From contig JBDLRH010000150.1 of the NCBI GenBank assembly GCA_039800165.1, positions 1-64,000 of the forward strand: a DNA stretch of 64,000 nucleotides. Reading direction: 5' to 3'. The translations under genes were made by a program, and so were the position numbers. This stretch comes from JBDLRH01 sp039800165 (GTDB lineage Bacteria; Pseudomonadota; Gammaproteobacteria; Burkholderiales; Burkholderiaceae_C). Below, in pieces: positions 42,292 to 51,581 of the stretch (its first letter is position 1; the number at the start of each line of letters is the position of its first letter). Under the pieces are notes generated by a model that had not been told where the DNA came from, ran no database searches, and was given only the letters and a program-made list of their open reading frames with translations.

Positions 42292-43908
42292 TCAGCCGAC
42301 CACCTTGGTGGCGGTGGGGTCGAGCTTGGGCGGATTCTCGAAGGTGTGGAACGGCGCCGGCGACGGCACTTCCCACTCGAGGCCCTCGGCACCTTCCCAC
42401 GGCTTTTGCGAGGCCTTCTCGCCCTTGCCCATCATGGTGGGCACCACGATGAACAGGAAGAAGTACACCTGCGCCAGACCGAAGGCGAACGCACCTACCG
42501 AGGCGATGGCGTTGAAGTCCGCAAACTGGGCCGGGTAGTCGGCGTAGCGGCGCGGCATGCCGGCCAGGCCCAGGAAGTGCATCGGGAAGAAGGTGACGTT
42601 GAAGGAGATCAGCGACCACCAGAAGTGGATCTTGCCGCGCGTCTCGTTGTACATCACGCCGGTCCACTTCGGCACCCAGTAGTAGTAGCCGGCGAACAGC
42701 GCATACAGCGAGCCGGCCACCAGCACGTAGTGGAAGTGCGCCACCACGTAGTAGCCGTCCTGCAGCTGGATGTCGATCGGCGCCATGGCCAGGATCAGGC
42801 CGGTGAAGCCGCCCATGGTGAACACGAAGATGAAGCCCACCGCAAACAGCATCGGCGTCTCGAAGGTCATCGAGCCCTGCCACATGGTGGCGATCCAGTT
42901 GAAGATCTTCACGGCCGTGGGCACCGCAATCAGCATGGTCGCGTACATGAAGAACAGCTGGCCGGTGACCGGCATGCCGGTGGTGAACATGTGGTGCGCC
43001 CACACGATGAACGACAGGATGGCGATCGAGCTGGTGGCATACACCATCGACGCATAGCCGAACAGCTTCTTGCGGCTGAAGGCCGGCACGATCTGGCTGA
43101 TGATGCCGAAGGCCGGCAGGATCATGATGTAGACCTCGGGGTGGCCGAAGAACCAGAAGATGTGCTGGTACATCACCGGGTCACCGCCGCCGGCGGGGTT
43201 GAAGAAGCTGGTGCCGAAGTGGCGGTCGGTCAGCGTCATGGTGATGGCGCCTGCCAGCACCGGCATCACCGCGATCAGCAGGTAGGCGGTGATCAGCCAG
43301 GTCCACACGAACATCGGCATCTTCATCAGCGTCATGCCGGGCGCGCGCATGTTGAGGATGGTCACGATGATGTTGATCGAGCCCATGATCGACGAGGCGC
43401 CAAGGATGTGCATCGCGAAGATGGCTGCGTCCATCGACGGGCCCATCTGCAGCGTCAGCGGCGCGTAGAGCGTCCAGCCGGCTGCCGGTGCGCCACCGGG
43501 CATGAAGAACGAGCCGGCCAGCATGATCGCCGCCGGGATCATCAGCCAGAAGCTGAAGTTGTTCATGCGCGCGAAGGCCATGTCCGATGCGCCGATCTGC
43601 AGCGGGATCATCCAGTTCGCGAAGCCCACGAAGGCCGGCATGATGGCGCCGAACACCATGATCAGGCCGTGCATGGTGGTGAGCTGGTTGAACAGCTCGG
43701 GGTTGACCACCTGCAGGCCGGGCTGGAACAGCTCGGCGCGGATGCCCAGGGCCAGCACACCGCCGACCATCAGCATCGCAAACGAGAACAGCAGGTACAG
43801 CGTACCGATGTCCTTGTGGTTGGTGGCAAACACCCAGCGGCGCCAGCCGGTCATCGCGCCATGGTGATCGTCATGGGCGTGGTCGTGGTGGTCGAGGACT
43901 GCACTCAT
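42292..43908 (-). CDS. ctaD: Cytochrome c oxidase subunit I
   Basis: 538 aa, twelve hydrophobic helices. This is the catalytic subunit carrying heme a and the heme a3-CuB site. It shows FGHPEVYIMILPAFGI (the His-Tyr crosslink helix), AHHMFTTGMP (CuB histidines) and a late HFHYVLV segment (heme ligands). A good AAGGAAAG Shine-Dalgarno precedes the ATG at 43908. Residues needed for the D and K proton channels appear conserved by family context. It follows ctaC by 27 bases. Confidence 0.98.
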   Translation of the reverse strand: MSAVLDHHDHAHDDHHGAMTGWRRWVFATNHKDIGTLYLLFSFAMLMVGGVLALGIRAELFQPGLQVVNPELFNQLTTMHGLIMVFGAIMPAFVGFANWMIPLQIGASDMAFARMNNFSFWLMIPAAIMLAGSFFMPGGAPAAGWTLYAPLTLQMGPSMDAAIFAMHILGASSIMGSINIIVTILNMRAPGMTLMKMPMFVWTWLITAYLLIAVMPVLAGAITMTLTDRHFGTSFFNPAGGGDPVMYQHIFWFFGHPEVYIMILPAFGIISQIVPAFSRKKLFGYASMVYATSSIAILSFIVWAHHMFTTGMPVTGQLFFMYATMLIAVPTAVKIFNWIATMWQGSMTFETPMLFAVGFIFVFTMGGFTGLILAMAPIDIQLQDGYYVVAHFHYVLVAGSLYALFAGYYYWVPKWTGVMYNETRGKIHFWWSLISFNVTFFPMHFLGLAGMPRRYADYPAQFADFNAIASVGAFAFGLAQVYFFLFIVVPTMMGKGEKASQKPWEGAEGLEWEVPSPAPFHTFENPPKLDPTATKVVG

Positions 43909-43935
43909 GGGACTTTCCTTTGAAAACGCCTTGGA

Positions 43936-45126
43936 TTACTTGCGCGCGGCCAGCACTTCTGCGGGCTGCACCACCTGGCCGGTCTTGTTGGACCAGGTGT
44001 TCTTCGTGTAGGAGATGACGGCCGCGATGTCGGTGTCCGACAGCTGCTTCCACGCCGGCATCGCGCCGTTGTTCTGGCCGTTGAGCAGGATCGCGATCGT
44101 CTTGGCCTTGTCGGCATCGAGCACCACGGCCGAGCCGTCGAGCGCCTTGATCGGGCCCGCGCCCTTGCCGGTGGCCTGGTGGCAGGCCGCGCAGTTGGCA
44201 GCGTAGACCTTCTCGCCGCGCGCCACGATGTCGTTGAGCGCCCAGACCTTGCTCGGGTCATCGAGCTTGGCCGCCATCTTCTTCTTCTCGCCTTCGACCC
44301 ACTTGGCATAGTCCTCGGCGGACACCACCTTCACGTGGATCGGCATGTAGGCGTGCTCCTTGCCGCACAGTTCCTGGCACTGGCCGTAGAAGTCGCCGGT
44401 TTTCTCGGCGCGGAACCAGGTGTCGCGCACGAAGCCGGGGATGGCGTCCTGCTTGATGCCGAAGGACGGAACCGCAAAGGCGTGAATCACGTCGTTGGCG
44501 GTGGTGATCACGCGCACCTTCTTGCCCACCGGCACCACCAGCGGGTTGTCCACCTTCAGCAGGTAGTTGTCGGGCAGCGGCTGGCCCTTGGCGCCGCTGT
44601 TGGACAGCTCGCGGTGGCTGTTGTCCAGGGTGGAGATGAAGGAGATGCCCTCACCCTCGCCCTTGATGTAGTCGTAGCCCCACTTCCACTGGTAGCCGGT
44701 CACCTTGACGGTGAGGTCGGCGTTGGTGGTGTCCTTCTGGGCGACCAGCACCTTGGTGGCCGGCAGCGCCATCAGGATCACGATGATGAAGGGGACGATC
44801 GTCCAGACCACCTCGACGGTGACCGACTCGTGGAAGCTCGCCGGCTTGTGGCCGACCGACTTGCGGTGCTTCCAGATCGAATAGAACATCACCGCGAACA
44901 CGGCGATGAAGATCACCGTGCACAGGATCAGCATGAACCAGTGCAGCCAGTGCTGCTCGACCGCGATCTGGGTGACTGGCGGATGCAGGTTGAGCTGGTT
45001 GACCGCAGGTCCCCCAGGCAGGTCCTTGACGGCCCAGGCCGCGGTGGTGGCCCAGGCGCCGGCAGCGGCGCCGGCTTGGCTCAGCAGGCTGGACAGCCGG
45101 CCGGTGATGCTCTTCATCTTCTTCAC
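43936..45126 (-). CDS. ctaC: Cytochrome c oxidase subunit II with fused cytochrome c domain
   Basis: 396 aa. Two N-terminal transmembrane helices (about 62-84 and 104-124) are followed by the CuA cupredoxin domain with ligands His215, Cys250, Cys254, His258 and Met261 (GQCQELCGKEHAYM). A C-terminal class I cytochrome c domain has heme motif CAACH at 312-316. This caa3-like fusion takes electrons from soluble cytochrome c. It is the first gene of the oxidase locus; a promoter lies upstream in the 43-base gap or in DUF2244. Confidence 0.96.
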   Translation of the reverse strand: MKKMKSITGRLSSLLSQAGAAAGAWATTAAWAVKDLPGGPAVNQLNLHPPVTQIAVEQHWLHWFMLILCTVIFIAVFAVMFYSIWKHRKSVGHKPASFHESVTVEVVWTIVPFIIVILMALPATKVLVAQKDTTNADLTVKVTGYQWKWGYDYIKGEGEGISFISTLDNSHRELSNSGAKGQPLPDNYLLKVDNPLVVPVGKKVRVITTANDVIHAFAVPSFGIKQDAIPGFVRDTWFRAEKTGDFYGQCQELCGKEHAYMPIHVKVVSAEDYAKWVEGEKKKMAAKLDDPSKVWALNDIVARGEKVYAANCAACHQATGKGAGPIKALDGSAVVLDADKAKTIAILLNGQNNGAMPAWKQLSDTDIAAVISYTKNTWSNKTGQVVQPAEVLAARK

Positions 45127-45169
45127 TTCTGATGCCTCTTGGTCTAAACCCCTGCCCGCCTTGCGCCGC

Positions 45170-45646
45170 TCATGCAGCGCGCAAGGCCAGGCGTATCTCC
45201 CGGGCCAGCGCCGGCCTCAGCTCGGGCCGCACATAGCGCCCCACGCTCACCGACTGCCCCCGCCCCGACACCTCGATCAGCGAGCCGTCGCCCGCGCTGG
45301 GTTCCACACGGACCCAGGCACGGTCAAACTCGGCACGCTGCAGGCGCCCTGCATTCTCGAGTTCCACCACCAGCTGGCCGCCCTGCAGCGAGATGCGCTC
45401 GCCGTCGGTCGCGTGGCGCGCGTGCACCAGGAAGGCAATGCCCACGACCAGCAGTTCCAGCCAGGTGAAGGGAAGCACCAGATGCGCCCCCTGGAACCAG
45501 AAGAAGGTTCCGATGCCCAGCGACACGACGCACAGAGATGCGTACAGCCAGCCCAGCTGTGCCGGCGTCACAGAGACATTGCGCTTCAGGAACCAGTGGA
45601 TGCCCTGGCCCGAGACTGTGGCGAAACGAAAAGCGAGATTCGACAC
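45170..45646 (-). CDS. DUF2244 membrane protein
   Basis: About 158 aa. Two hydrophobic helices (LGWLYASLCVVSLGIGTFFWF and VLPFTWLELLVVGIAFLVHA) are followed by a soluble C-terminal half. A longer open frame begins at 45739, but a TATAATCCGCGG promoter block lies inside it. There is no ATG after that block, so GTG at 45646 (VSNLAFRFATVSGQG) is the likely start. DUF2244 genes often precede ctaC. Function is unknown. Confidence 0.8.
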   Translation of the reverse strand: MSNLAFRFATVSGQGIHWFLKRNVSVTPAQLGWLYASLCVVSLGIGTFFWFQGAHLVLPFTWLELLVVGIAFLVHARHATDGERISLQGGQLVVELENAGRLQRAEFDRAWVRVEPSAGDGSLIEVSGRGQSVSVGRYVRPELRPALAREIRLALRAA

Positions 45647-45714
45647 GTTGACGCTGGGGTGCGGCAGTCCGCCTGGCGGCCTGCGCGCGATTGGCGCGGG
45701 AAGATGCCCGAACT

Positions 45715-45731
45715 TCAGCCGCGGATTATAG
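45715..45731 (-). promoter_or_regulatory. Promoter block CTATAATCCGCGGCTGA before DUF2244
   Basis: On the minus strand the 17 bases contain the -10 hexamer TATAAT. They are identical to the block at 60237-60253 before the cytochrome c4-like gene. Confidence 0.6.
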
Positions 45732-45838
45732 AGCGGCATTGCTGCACTGCGGTGGCATCGGATTGTCGCGAAATGCGACAGGCTCGGGCGATCGCATCAC
45801 GGCGCCTGCCCGGCCTGTCCCGCGAGGAGCGGCGCAGC

Positions 45839-46771
45839 TCAGCGCGGGCGCGCCAGCATGCTGCGCATGTCGCCCAGCGACAGCGCGCTGTGCTCGGCCA
45901 CCCGCACCCGGGGCGCGGCCTTGAAGGCGTGGCCGTAGACGATCTCGAAGGTCAGCGCCAGCCGGCCGCCTTGCGCCGGGTCGGCCAGGGCGTCGGCGAG
46001 GGCGGCCTCCAGCCGCGCGCGCCAGCCGCGCCCGCGCAGCCCGGCAAAGCGCGCTTGATGCAGGTTGGTGCCCAGGGTGCGCAGTTCGGCCAGCAGGGCC
46101 TGCGGCGACTCCCAGATCAGCACCACACGCTCCATGTCCATCACCGGCTCGGCAAAGCCGGCGTGCACCAGCATGTCGCCCCAGTCGTGCATGTCGGTGA
46201 ATTCGTGCGCCGGCGCGCCCCAGCCCAGCTGCGCGTACAGCGCACGCAGCTCGCGCAGGGTGTCGGGGCCGAGCGCCGAAAACATCAGGAACCCGTCCAC
46301 CGCCAGTAGCCGCTGCCAGCGCGCCAGCAAGGCCTGCGGGTCGGCACTCATGTGCAGCGCCATGTTGGCCCACACCATCTGCGCGGCACCGTCGGCCGGC
46401 GCACCGGCGTGCAGCGCACTGCGCGCCGCACCCAGCCAGCGCTTCCACGCGGGCGGCGCAAGCTGCGCGCGGGCCGTGCGGTCGGCCTCGCGGGCGCCGG
46501 GCGCTTCACCATCGCTCACCAGCCAGCAGTCGGCCTGCGGATAGCGCTGCGCAATCGCGCGGTGCGCCTGCAGGCCGCCACGCAGCGGCGCCCAGTGCAC
46601 CCAGGCCTGCGGCTCGCGGCGAATCCACTGCAGCCGCTCGGCCATGCGGCGTGCCACCTCTTCGTGCAGCCACGGCGACGCGGCCTGCGCACCGGCGTGC
46701 CCAAAAGCAGCCGCGCGCGCCCAGCGCGCAGCGGCAACGGCATCGATGGTGGGCGGGCGCTCGGAGCTCAT
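45839..46771 (-). CDS. BioC-like SAM-dependent methyltransferase
   Basis: About 310 aa. The N-terminus ARWARAAAFGHAGAQAASPWLHEEVARRMAERL resembles malonyl-ACP O-methyltransferases. Later motifs are WLGAARS..., QMVWANMALHMSADPQALLARWQRLLAVDGFLMFSALGPDTLRELR and HDWGDMLVHAGFAEPVMD, as in BioC. The SAM-binding glycine loop is poorly conserved. It faces comF on the other strand. It could make the pimeloyl-ACP precursor of biotin, but no other bio gene is present. Confidence 0.75.
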   Translation of the reverse strand: MSSERPPTIDAVAAARWARAAAFGHAGAQAASPWLHEEVARRMAERLQWIRREPQAWVHWAPLRGGLQAHRAIAQRYPQADCWLVSDGEAPGAREADRTARAQLAPPAWKRWLGAARSALHAGAPADGAAQMVWANMALHMSADPQALLARWQRLLAVDGFLMFSALGPDTLRELRALYAQLGWGAPAHEFTDMHDWGDMLVHAGFAEPVMDMERVVLIWESPQALLAELRTLGTNLHQARFAGLRGRGWRARLEAALADALADPAQGGRLALTFEIVYGHAFKAAPRVRVAEHSALSLGDMRSMLARPR

Positions 46772-46802
46772 GGCGATCAGGGACGCACTGTATATTGGCC
46801 CG

Positions 46803-47561
46803 ATGCTGTCACGCCTGCTTGGCCGCGCACTGCCCAGCCGCTGCCGCATCTGCCACGCGTGGCCTGCGCAGCCGCTGTGCGAGGCCTGCGTGGCCGCCTT
46901 CGCGCAACCGGTGGCGCGCTGCCCGCGCTGTGCGCTGCGCCTGACTGAGCATGACAGCCCCTGCCCCGACTGCCTGCGTGACCCGCCGCCGCTGGATCGC
47001 TGCGTGGCCGCGGTGGACTACGCGTGGCCCTGGTCGGACTGCATCGCCCAGTTCAAGTTTGGTGCCGACCCCGGCTGGAGCGATGCGCTGGCGCTGCTGA
47101 TGCGCAGCACGCCATGGGCCGAGCCGCTGATCGATGCCTGCGAGCTGGCCGTGCCGATGCCGATGCCCGAGCGCCGGCTGCGCGAGCGCGGCTTCAATCA
47201 GGCGCTGGAGCTCGCGCGCCGGCTCGCGCCGCAGCGCTGCGACGCCACGCTGCTCATGCGCCTGCCCGATGCACGCGATCTGCCCGAGCAGCACACCCTG
47301 AGCCGCGCCGCGCGGCTGGCCAACCTGCGCGGCGCGATGCTGGTGGACCCGCTGCGCCTGCCTGCGGTGCAGGGCCGGCAGGTGCTGCTGATCGATGACG
47401 TGATGACCACCGGCGCGTCGCTGCGTGCCGCCGCAGGTGCGCTGCTGCAGGCCGGTGCACGCAGCGTCAGCGCGCTGGTGCTGGCGCGCACTCCGGCGCC
47501 GGGCACGGCCGATGCGGTGCGCGCAGCAACGGACGCAGACCAGGCGCTGTATCGCGACTGA
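46803..47561 (+). CDS. ComF-family phosphoribosyltransferase-like protein
   Basis: 252 aa. The N-terminal zinc-finger-like region has four Cys pairs: CRIC, CEAC, CPRC and CPDC. The C-terminal type I PRTase domain contains the PRPP loop VLLIDDVMTTGAS and RERGFNQALELARRLA. In competent species ComF takes part in DNA uptake or its coupling to nucleotide metabolism. The ATG at 46803 gives the normal length. A TATATT sequence (46791-46796) lies just upstream. Confidence 0.9.
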   Translation: MLSRLLGRALPSRCRICHAWPAQPLCEACVAAFAQPVARCPRCALRLTEHDSPCPDCLRDPPPLDRCVAAVDYAWPWSDCIAQFKFGADPGWSDALALLMRSTPWAEPLIDACELAVPMPMPERRLRERGFNQALELARRLAPQRCDATLLMRLPDARDLPEQHTLSRAARLANLRGAMLVDPLRLPAVQGRQVLLIDDVMTTGASLRAAAGALLQAGARSVSALVLARTPAPGTADAVRAATDADQALYRD

Positions 47562-47593
47562 TTCCAGACGCCCCGCTCTGCGATCATCGCGGC

Positions 47594-48091
47594 ATGTTCC
47601 ACGTCGTTCTGGTCGAACCCGAGATTCCGCCCAACACCGGCAACGTGATCCGGCTGTGCGCCAACACCGGCTGCACCCTGCACCTGATCGAGCCGCTGGG
47701 CTTTTCGATGGACGACCGCCACATGCGCCGCGCCGGGCTGGACTATCACGAGTACGCCGATGTGCGCCGCCATGGCAACTGGCAGGCGTTCCTGAACGCG
47801 CAGCGCCCCGACCCGCAGCGGCTGTTTGCGCTGACCACCCACGGCACGCGCAGCGTGCATGCGGTGGCATTCCGCCCGGGCGACTGGCTGGTGTTTGGCG
47901 CCGAGACGCGCGGCCTTGCGCCCGAGCTGCGCGAGTCGTTCGCGCCGGCGCAGCGACTGAAGTTGCCGATGCGCGCCGGCCAGCGCAGCCTGAACCTGTC
48001 GAACGCGGTGGCGGTGACGGTGTTCGAGGCCTGGCGTCAAAACGGCTTTGACGGCGCCGCACCGATGGCTGCTGGCACGCCCGCGGCGTGA
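47594..48091 (+). CDS. trmL: tRNA (cytidine(34)-2'-O)-methyltransferase
   Basis: 165 aa SPOUT-class enzyme that methylates the wobble base of tRNA-Leu. Motifs are VEPEIPPNTGNVIRLCANTG at the N-terminus, LVFGAETRGLAPEL and RSLNLSNAVAVTVFEAWRQ in the knot. It lies 32 bases after comF and is probably co-transcribed. Confidence 0.95.
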   Translation: MFHVVLVEPEIPPNTGNVIRLCANTGCTLHLIEPLGFSMDDRHMRRAGLDYHEYADVRRHGNWQAFLNAQRPDPQRLFALTTHGTRSVHAVAFRPGDWLVFGAETRGLAPELRESFAPAQRLKLPMRAGQRSLNLSNAVAVTVFEAWRQNGFDGAAPMAAGTPAA

Positions 48092-48109
48092 GCGCCGGGC
48101 GAACGCGTC

Positions 48110-48565
48110 TCAGGGGTAGCGGCGCACCACAGACTCGGCAATGCACACCGGCTTGTCTGCGCCCTCGCGCTCGACCGTGGTGCTCCAAACCATCTGCACG
48201 CCGCCGGCCTCGATCGGCTCGCACGACAGCAGCTTCATGCGCCCGCGCAGCCGGCTGCCCGACGGCACGGGCGAGGTGAATCGCACCTTGTTGAGGCCGT
48301 AGTTGATGCCCATGCGCGAGCCGCGCAGCTCGAACGCGCTCTCGAAGAACTTCGGCAGCATCGACAGCGTGAGGAAGCCGTGGGCAATCGTCGCGCCGAA
48401 GGGCCCGGCCCTGGCCTTGTCCACATCCACATGAATCCACTGGTGGTCGCCGGTGGCCTCGGCAAACAGGTCGATCTGCTGCTGCGTGACCTCGATCCAG
48501 GGACTGACGGCCACTTCCTGCCCCACCAGCGCGGGCAGCTCGGCCAAGCTTTCGATGACTTTCAT
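48110..48565 (-). CDS. MaoC-family dehydratase
   Basis: 151 aa hot-dog-fold protein, hydrating or dehydrating an acyl thioester. The catalytic motif reads FAEATGDHQWIHVDVDKARAGPFGATIAHGFLTLSMLP, with the Asp/His pair. The start MKVIESLAELP at 48565 follows the family. It converges on trmL. Confidence 0.9.
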   Translation of the reverse strand: MKVIESLAELPALVGQEVAVSPWIEVTQQQIDLFAEATGDHQWIHVDVDKARAGPFGATIAHGFLTLSMLPKFFESAFELRGSRMGINYGLNKVRFTSPVPSGSRLRGRMKLLSCEPIEAGGVQMVWSTTVEREGADKPVCIAESVVRRYP

Positions 48566-48605
48566 GCCGCGCACTCTAGCAGCGCCGCCGCGCGTGCGCG
48601 AGGAC

Positions 48606-49373
48606 TCAGCGCCACAGCGGCGACACGCCGTCCCACAGCAGCTTCACGCCGGTGAGGAACATGCCCAGGTACACCAGCCGGTAGAACAGGGTGGCGTCGA
48701 TGCGGCGCGCCATGTTCACGCCGATGTAAACGCCCAGCGGCGCCAGCGGCATCAGCACGACAGAGGTGGCCAGGTTGCGCAGGTCGAGCAGGCCGAGCCA
48801 GGCATACGGCCCCCACTTGCTGAGGTTGACGATGAAGAACAGGTACGACAGCGTGGCGGTGTAGACCACCGGCTTGAGCCTCATCGGAATCATGTAGGCC
48901 GCAATCGGCGGGCCGCCGGCATGCGCGATGAAGCTGGTGAAGCCGGCGGTGGCCGTGAGCACCGCGCCCACCGGCCGACCCGGCGGCGGCGCATCCACAT
49001 GCTGCGGCCAAAGCAGGCGCTGCGCCAAAAACAGGAGCGTCACCGCACCCACGATGCCCGAGACCGCCGCTGCATCCAGCCAGCGAAACAGCGCCGTGCC
49101 GATGAGCGTGCCCACCAGCGACCACGGGATCAGGAACTTCAGCAGCTTCCAGTCGACCTCGCGGCGAAAGGCGGCGATGCCCAGCACGTCCATCACGAAG
49201 AGCAGCGGCATCATGATGGCAGCGGCCTGCGGCACGGTGACGGTGAGCGCCATCAAGGGCACCGCCAGCGAGCCAAAGCCGGTGCCAAAGCCGCTCTTGC
49301 TGATGCCCAGCAGCAGCACCGAGGGCACCGCCACCGCGTAGAACGCGGGGTCGGTGATCAGCGGAAAGTCCAC
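48606..49373 (-). CDS. TSUP-family (TauE/SafE) membrane transporter
   Basis: 255 aa, about eight hydrophobic segments with the family repeats GISKSGFGTGFGSLAVPLMAL near the N-terminus and AHAGGPPIAAYMIPMRL in the middle. Members export sulfite, sulfonates or other organic anions across the inner membrane. It lies between MaoC and the RutE-like gene; substrate unknown. Confidence 0.87.
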   Translation of the reverse strand: MDFPLITDPAFYAVAVPSVLLLGISKSGFGTGFGSLAVPLMALTVTVPQAAAIMMPLLFVMDVLGIAAFRREVDWKLLKFLIPWSLVGTLIGTALFRWLDAAAVSGIVGAVTLLFLAQRLLWPQHVDAPPPGRPVGAVLTATAGFTSFIAHAGGPPIAAYMIPMRLKPVVYTATLSYLFFIVNLSKWGPYAWLGLLDLRNLATSVVLMPLAPLGVYIGVNMARRIDATLFYRLVYLGMFLTGVKLLWDGVSPLWR

Positions 49374-49413
49374 GCGCTGCGCCCGTTGGCCGGCAAGGAC
49401 GCAGCGCCGCGCG

Positions 49414-49998
49414 TCACAGGACCTGGCAGGCCTGCTCGAAGCTCAGGCGTGCGTTGCGCGGCATCAGCTTGGACGGGTCGCCATAGCCCAGGTTGATCAG
49501 GAAGTTGGTCTTGAAGCGGCCGTCGGCAAAGAACTCGGCATCCACCTTGGCCAGGTCCACACCGCTCATCGGCCCGCAATCCAGGCCATGCGCACGCGCC
49601 GCCAGCAGGAAGTACGCACCACCCAGCGTGCCGTTGCGGGTGCCGGTGGCCTGCGCCAGTGCGGCGTTGCCGGCAAACATCTCGCGCGCGCCTTCGCCGT
49701 GCCAGACCTGCGGCATGTGCTCGTAGAACTTCGTGTCGGTGGCCACGATCACCGTCACCGGCGCAGAGCGGGTCTTGTCCACGTTGCCCGGCATCAGCGC
49801 CGGCATCAGCCGCTCCTTGGCAGCAGGCGTGCTCAGGAACACATAGCGCGTGGGCTGGGTGTTCATCGACGTGGGCGCCATGGCGGCGGTGGCGTAGATG
49901 CGGCGCAGCAGCTCGGCCGGCACCGGCTTGTCCAGAAAGCCATTGGCGGTGCGGGCGTTGTGGAACAGCAGGTCAAGGGAAGCGGCGTCGAGGGGCAT
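49414..49998 (-). CDS. Malonic semialdehyde reductase-like nitroreductase (RutE family)
   Basis: 194 aa FMN-dependent nitroreductase fold. It has LLFHNARTANGFLDKPV, AMAAPTSMNTQPTRYVFL-type FMN-binding region (MAPTSMNTQPTRY), and GPMSGVDLAKVDAEFFADGRFKTNFLINLGY near the C-terminus. The pattern matches RutE/HadB-type reductases, which reduce malonic semialdehyde to 3-hydroxypropionate. No other rut gene is nearby, so its role may be general. Confidence 0.85.
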   Translation of the reverse strand: MPLDAASLDLLFHNARTANGFLDKPVPAELLRRIYATAAMAPTSMNTQPTRYVFLSTPAAKERLMPALMPGNVDKTRSAPVTVIVATDTKFYEHMPQVWHGEGAREMFAGNAALAQATGTRNGTLGGAYFLLAARAHGLDCGPMSGVDLAKVDAEFFADGRFKTNFLINLGYGDPSKLMPRNARLSFEQACQVL

Positions 49999-50226
49999 GG
50001 TGCAAGGGCAGGAAGAACGAGGGGGCAGACTCTAGCAAGCCCGCGGCGCAAAGCGTGTCACTCGGGCATCCGGGGGGGCATCCGGGGGGCACCCCACGGG
50101 CGAAACCAGCCCGATCTCCGTGCCCGGGCCATCGCTCAAGATTGGCGCCGTGGTGCCGATCACGACGAAGCGGGCATGCCGGATGCGGCATGTGCTGCCC
50201 CAGAGCGAGAAGAAAGGATCCAGACC

Positions 50227-50772
50227 ATGCAGGCCCCGGCCCCACCCGCCAACGAAAACGCGCGACTGCAGTCGCTGCGCGACCTGCTGATCCTGGACAC
50301 GCCACCCGAGGAGCGCTTTGACGGCCTGACCGCCTACGCGTCGGCGATGTTCAACGTGCCGATTGCGCTGGTCAGCCTGGTCGACGAGGATCGGCAGTGG
50401 TTCAAGTCGCGCGTGGGGCTGGAGGTGGCCGAGACCGGCCGCGACATCAGCTTCTGCGGCCACGCGATCCTGAAGGACGAGGTGATGGTGGTGGAAGACG
50501 CGCACGGCGATCCGCGCTTTGCCGACAACCCGCTGGTCACCGCCGATCCGAGCATCCGCTTTTACGCCGGGGCGCCGATCGTGCTGTCCGACGGCACCAA
50601 GCCGGGCACGGTGTGCATCATCGACCGCCGCCCCCGCGTGCTGGATGTCGACGACCTGGCGCATCTGCGCGAGCTGGCGATGGTGGCCGCGCGCGAGCTC
50701 GAGGGCCACGCCGCCAGCGCCGCCTTTCTGGCGCGTCATCCGCTGCAGCCCGACGGCGCCGAGGTTCGCTGA
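50227..50772 (+). CDS. GAF-domain protein
   Basis: 181 aa and essentially a single GAF domain: LLILDTPPEERFDGLTAYASAMFNVPIALVSLVDEDRQWFKS, ISFCGHAIL and FYAGAPIVLSDGTKPGTVCIIDRRPR. This type often precedes diguanylate cyclase or kinase domains, but here no output domain follows. An AAAGGA Shine-Dalgarno lies upstream. The 228-base gap before it (49999-50226) shows only G-rich short repeats and no gene. Confidence 0.85.
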   Translation: MQAPAPPANENARLQSLRDLLILDTPPEERFDGLTAYASAMFNVPIALVSLVDEDRQWFKSRVGLEVAETGRDISFCGHAILKDEVMVVEDAHGDPRFADNPLVTADPSIRFYAGAPIVLSDGTKPGTVCIIDRRPRVLDVDDLAHLRELAMVAARELEGHAASAAFLARHPLQPDGAEVR

Positions 50773-50825
50773 GGCGCGTCCTGGCGCGCCAAGGGCTTGC
50801 GTCGCGAAGGCGCAGGCTCAGGGCG

Positions 50826-51452
50826 CTAGCGCTGCAGCGCACCGCCTGCGAGCCACTGCACGCCGCGACGGTACAGCGCCTGCACCTGCTCGCCCTTGAG
50901 CATCGGCATGTCCATCTTGACCCGGTAGCCGATGCGCGTCTGGATGTACGCGAGGTGCCGGTAGCCCTCGGGGAAGGTGGCCAGCAGCGCGGCATCGAGC
51001 CGCAGCTGCGCCGACGGGTCCACCGGGTCGATGCGGTCCTTCTCGTAAATCGGCTGGCGGTGCAGCAGCTTCCACTGGCCGTCGTGCTTCTGCACGAAGT
51101 CGTGAAAGCGGCCGGTGCACACCACGTCACACAGCACCGGGCCGTCGGCCCCCTCCACCATGCCGCGCTGCGAGATCGTCATCTTGGTCTGCGCGATCGC
51201 ACGGTCGCCTGCCACCTCGATGGCCGAGCCCCCCAGAAAGTGCAGGATGCTCACGCCGCGGTCCCAGCCTTCGCGGGTGACGCGGATGAAGTCCTGGTAT
51301 GGCCCCTGGAACCAGGTGGCCATCATCACGCCGTCGGGGTGCCACACGGTGGCGAAGCGGTCCCAGTCGCCGGCGTCGCGCCAGACCGCCCAGCGCTCGA
51401 CCAGGCGGCGGATCAGCAGTTCGTCGTGCAGCGTGTCGTGGGCTTCGGCCAT
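50826..51452 (-). CDS. SnoaL/NTF2-like domain protein
   Basis: 208 aa. The N-terminal half has the alpha/beta SnoaL-like pattern LIRRLVERWAVWRDAGDWDRFATVWHPDGVMMATWFQGPYQDF. It lies divergent from an FAD monooxygenase. Related proteins act as small hydratases, isomerases or dehydratases in aromatic catabolism; the reaction here is unknown. The start at 51452 (MAEAHDTLHDE) has a GGAGG box upstream. Confidence 0.8.
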   Translation of the reverse strand: MAEAHDTLHDELLIRRLVERWAVWRDAGDWDRFATVWHPDGVMMATWFQGPYQDFIRVTREGWDRGVSILHFLGGSAIEVAGDRAIAQTKMTISQRGMVEGADGPVLCDVVCTGRFHDFVQKHDGQWKLLHRQPIYEKDRIDPVDPSAQLRLDAALLATFPEGYRHLAYIQTRIGYRVKMDMPMLKGEQVQALYRRGVQWLAGGALQR

Positions 51453-51581
51453 GGGGCCTCCTTGCGATCGTGGGAATGTGTTCGCGTGGCTTGCACGGCG
51501 CTCAAGCCAGCGCAGCGCAGTCACCTGGGTGCAAGGGTAACCCGCGCAGCGGCCGCGGCTTGCGGCACACTGCGCGCTGCC

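Noticed and set aside
41518..43923. 801-codon plus-strand frame across ctaG and ctaD
   Set aside because: Antisense to conserved oxidase genes; His/Glu/Arg-rich product with no motif.
50065..50088. Two copies of GGCATCCGGGGG in the gap before the GAF gene
   Set aside because: A short G-rich duplication; too little to suggest a function.
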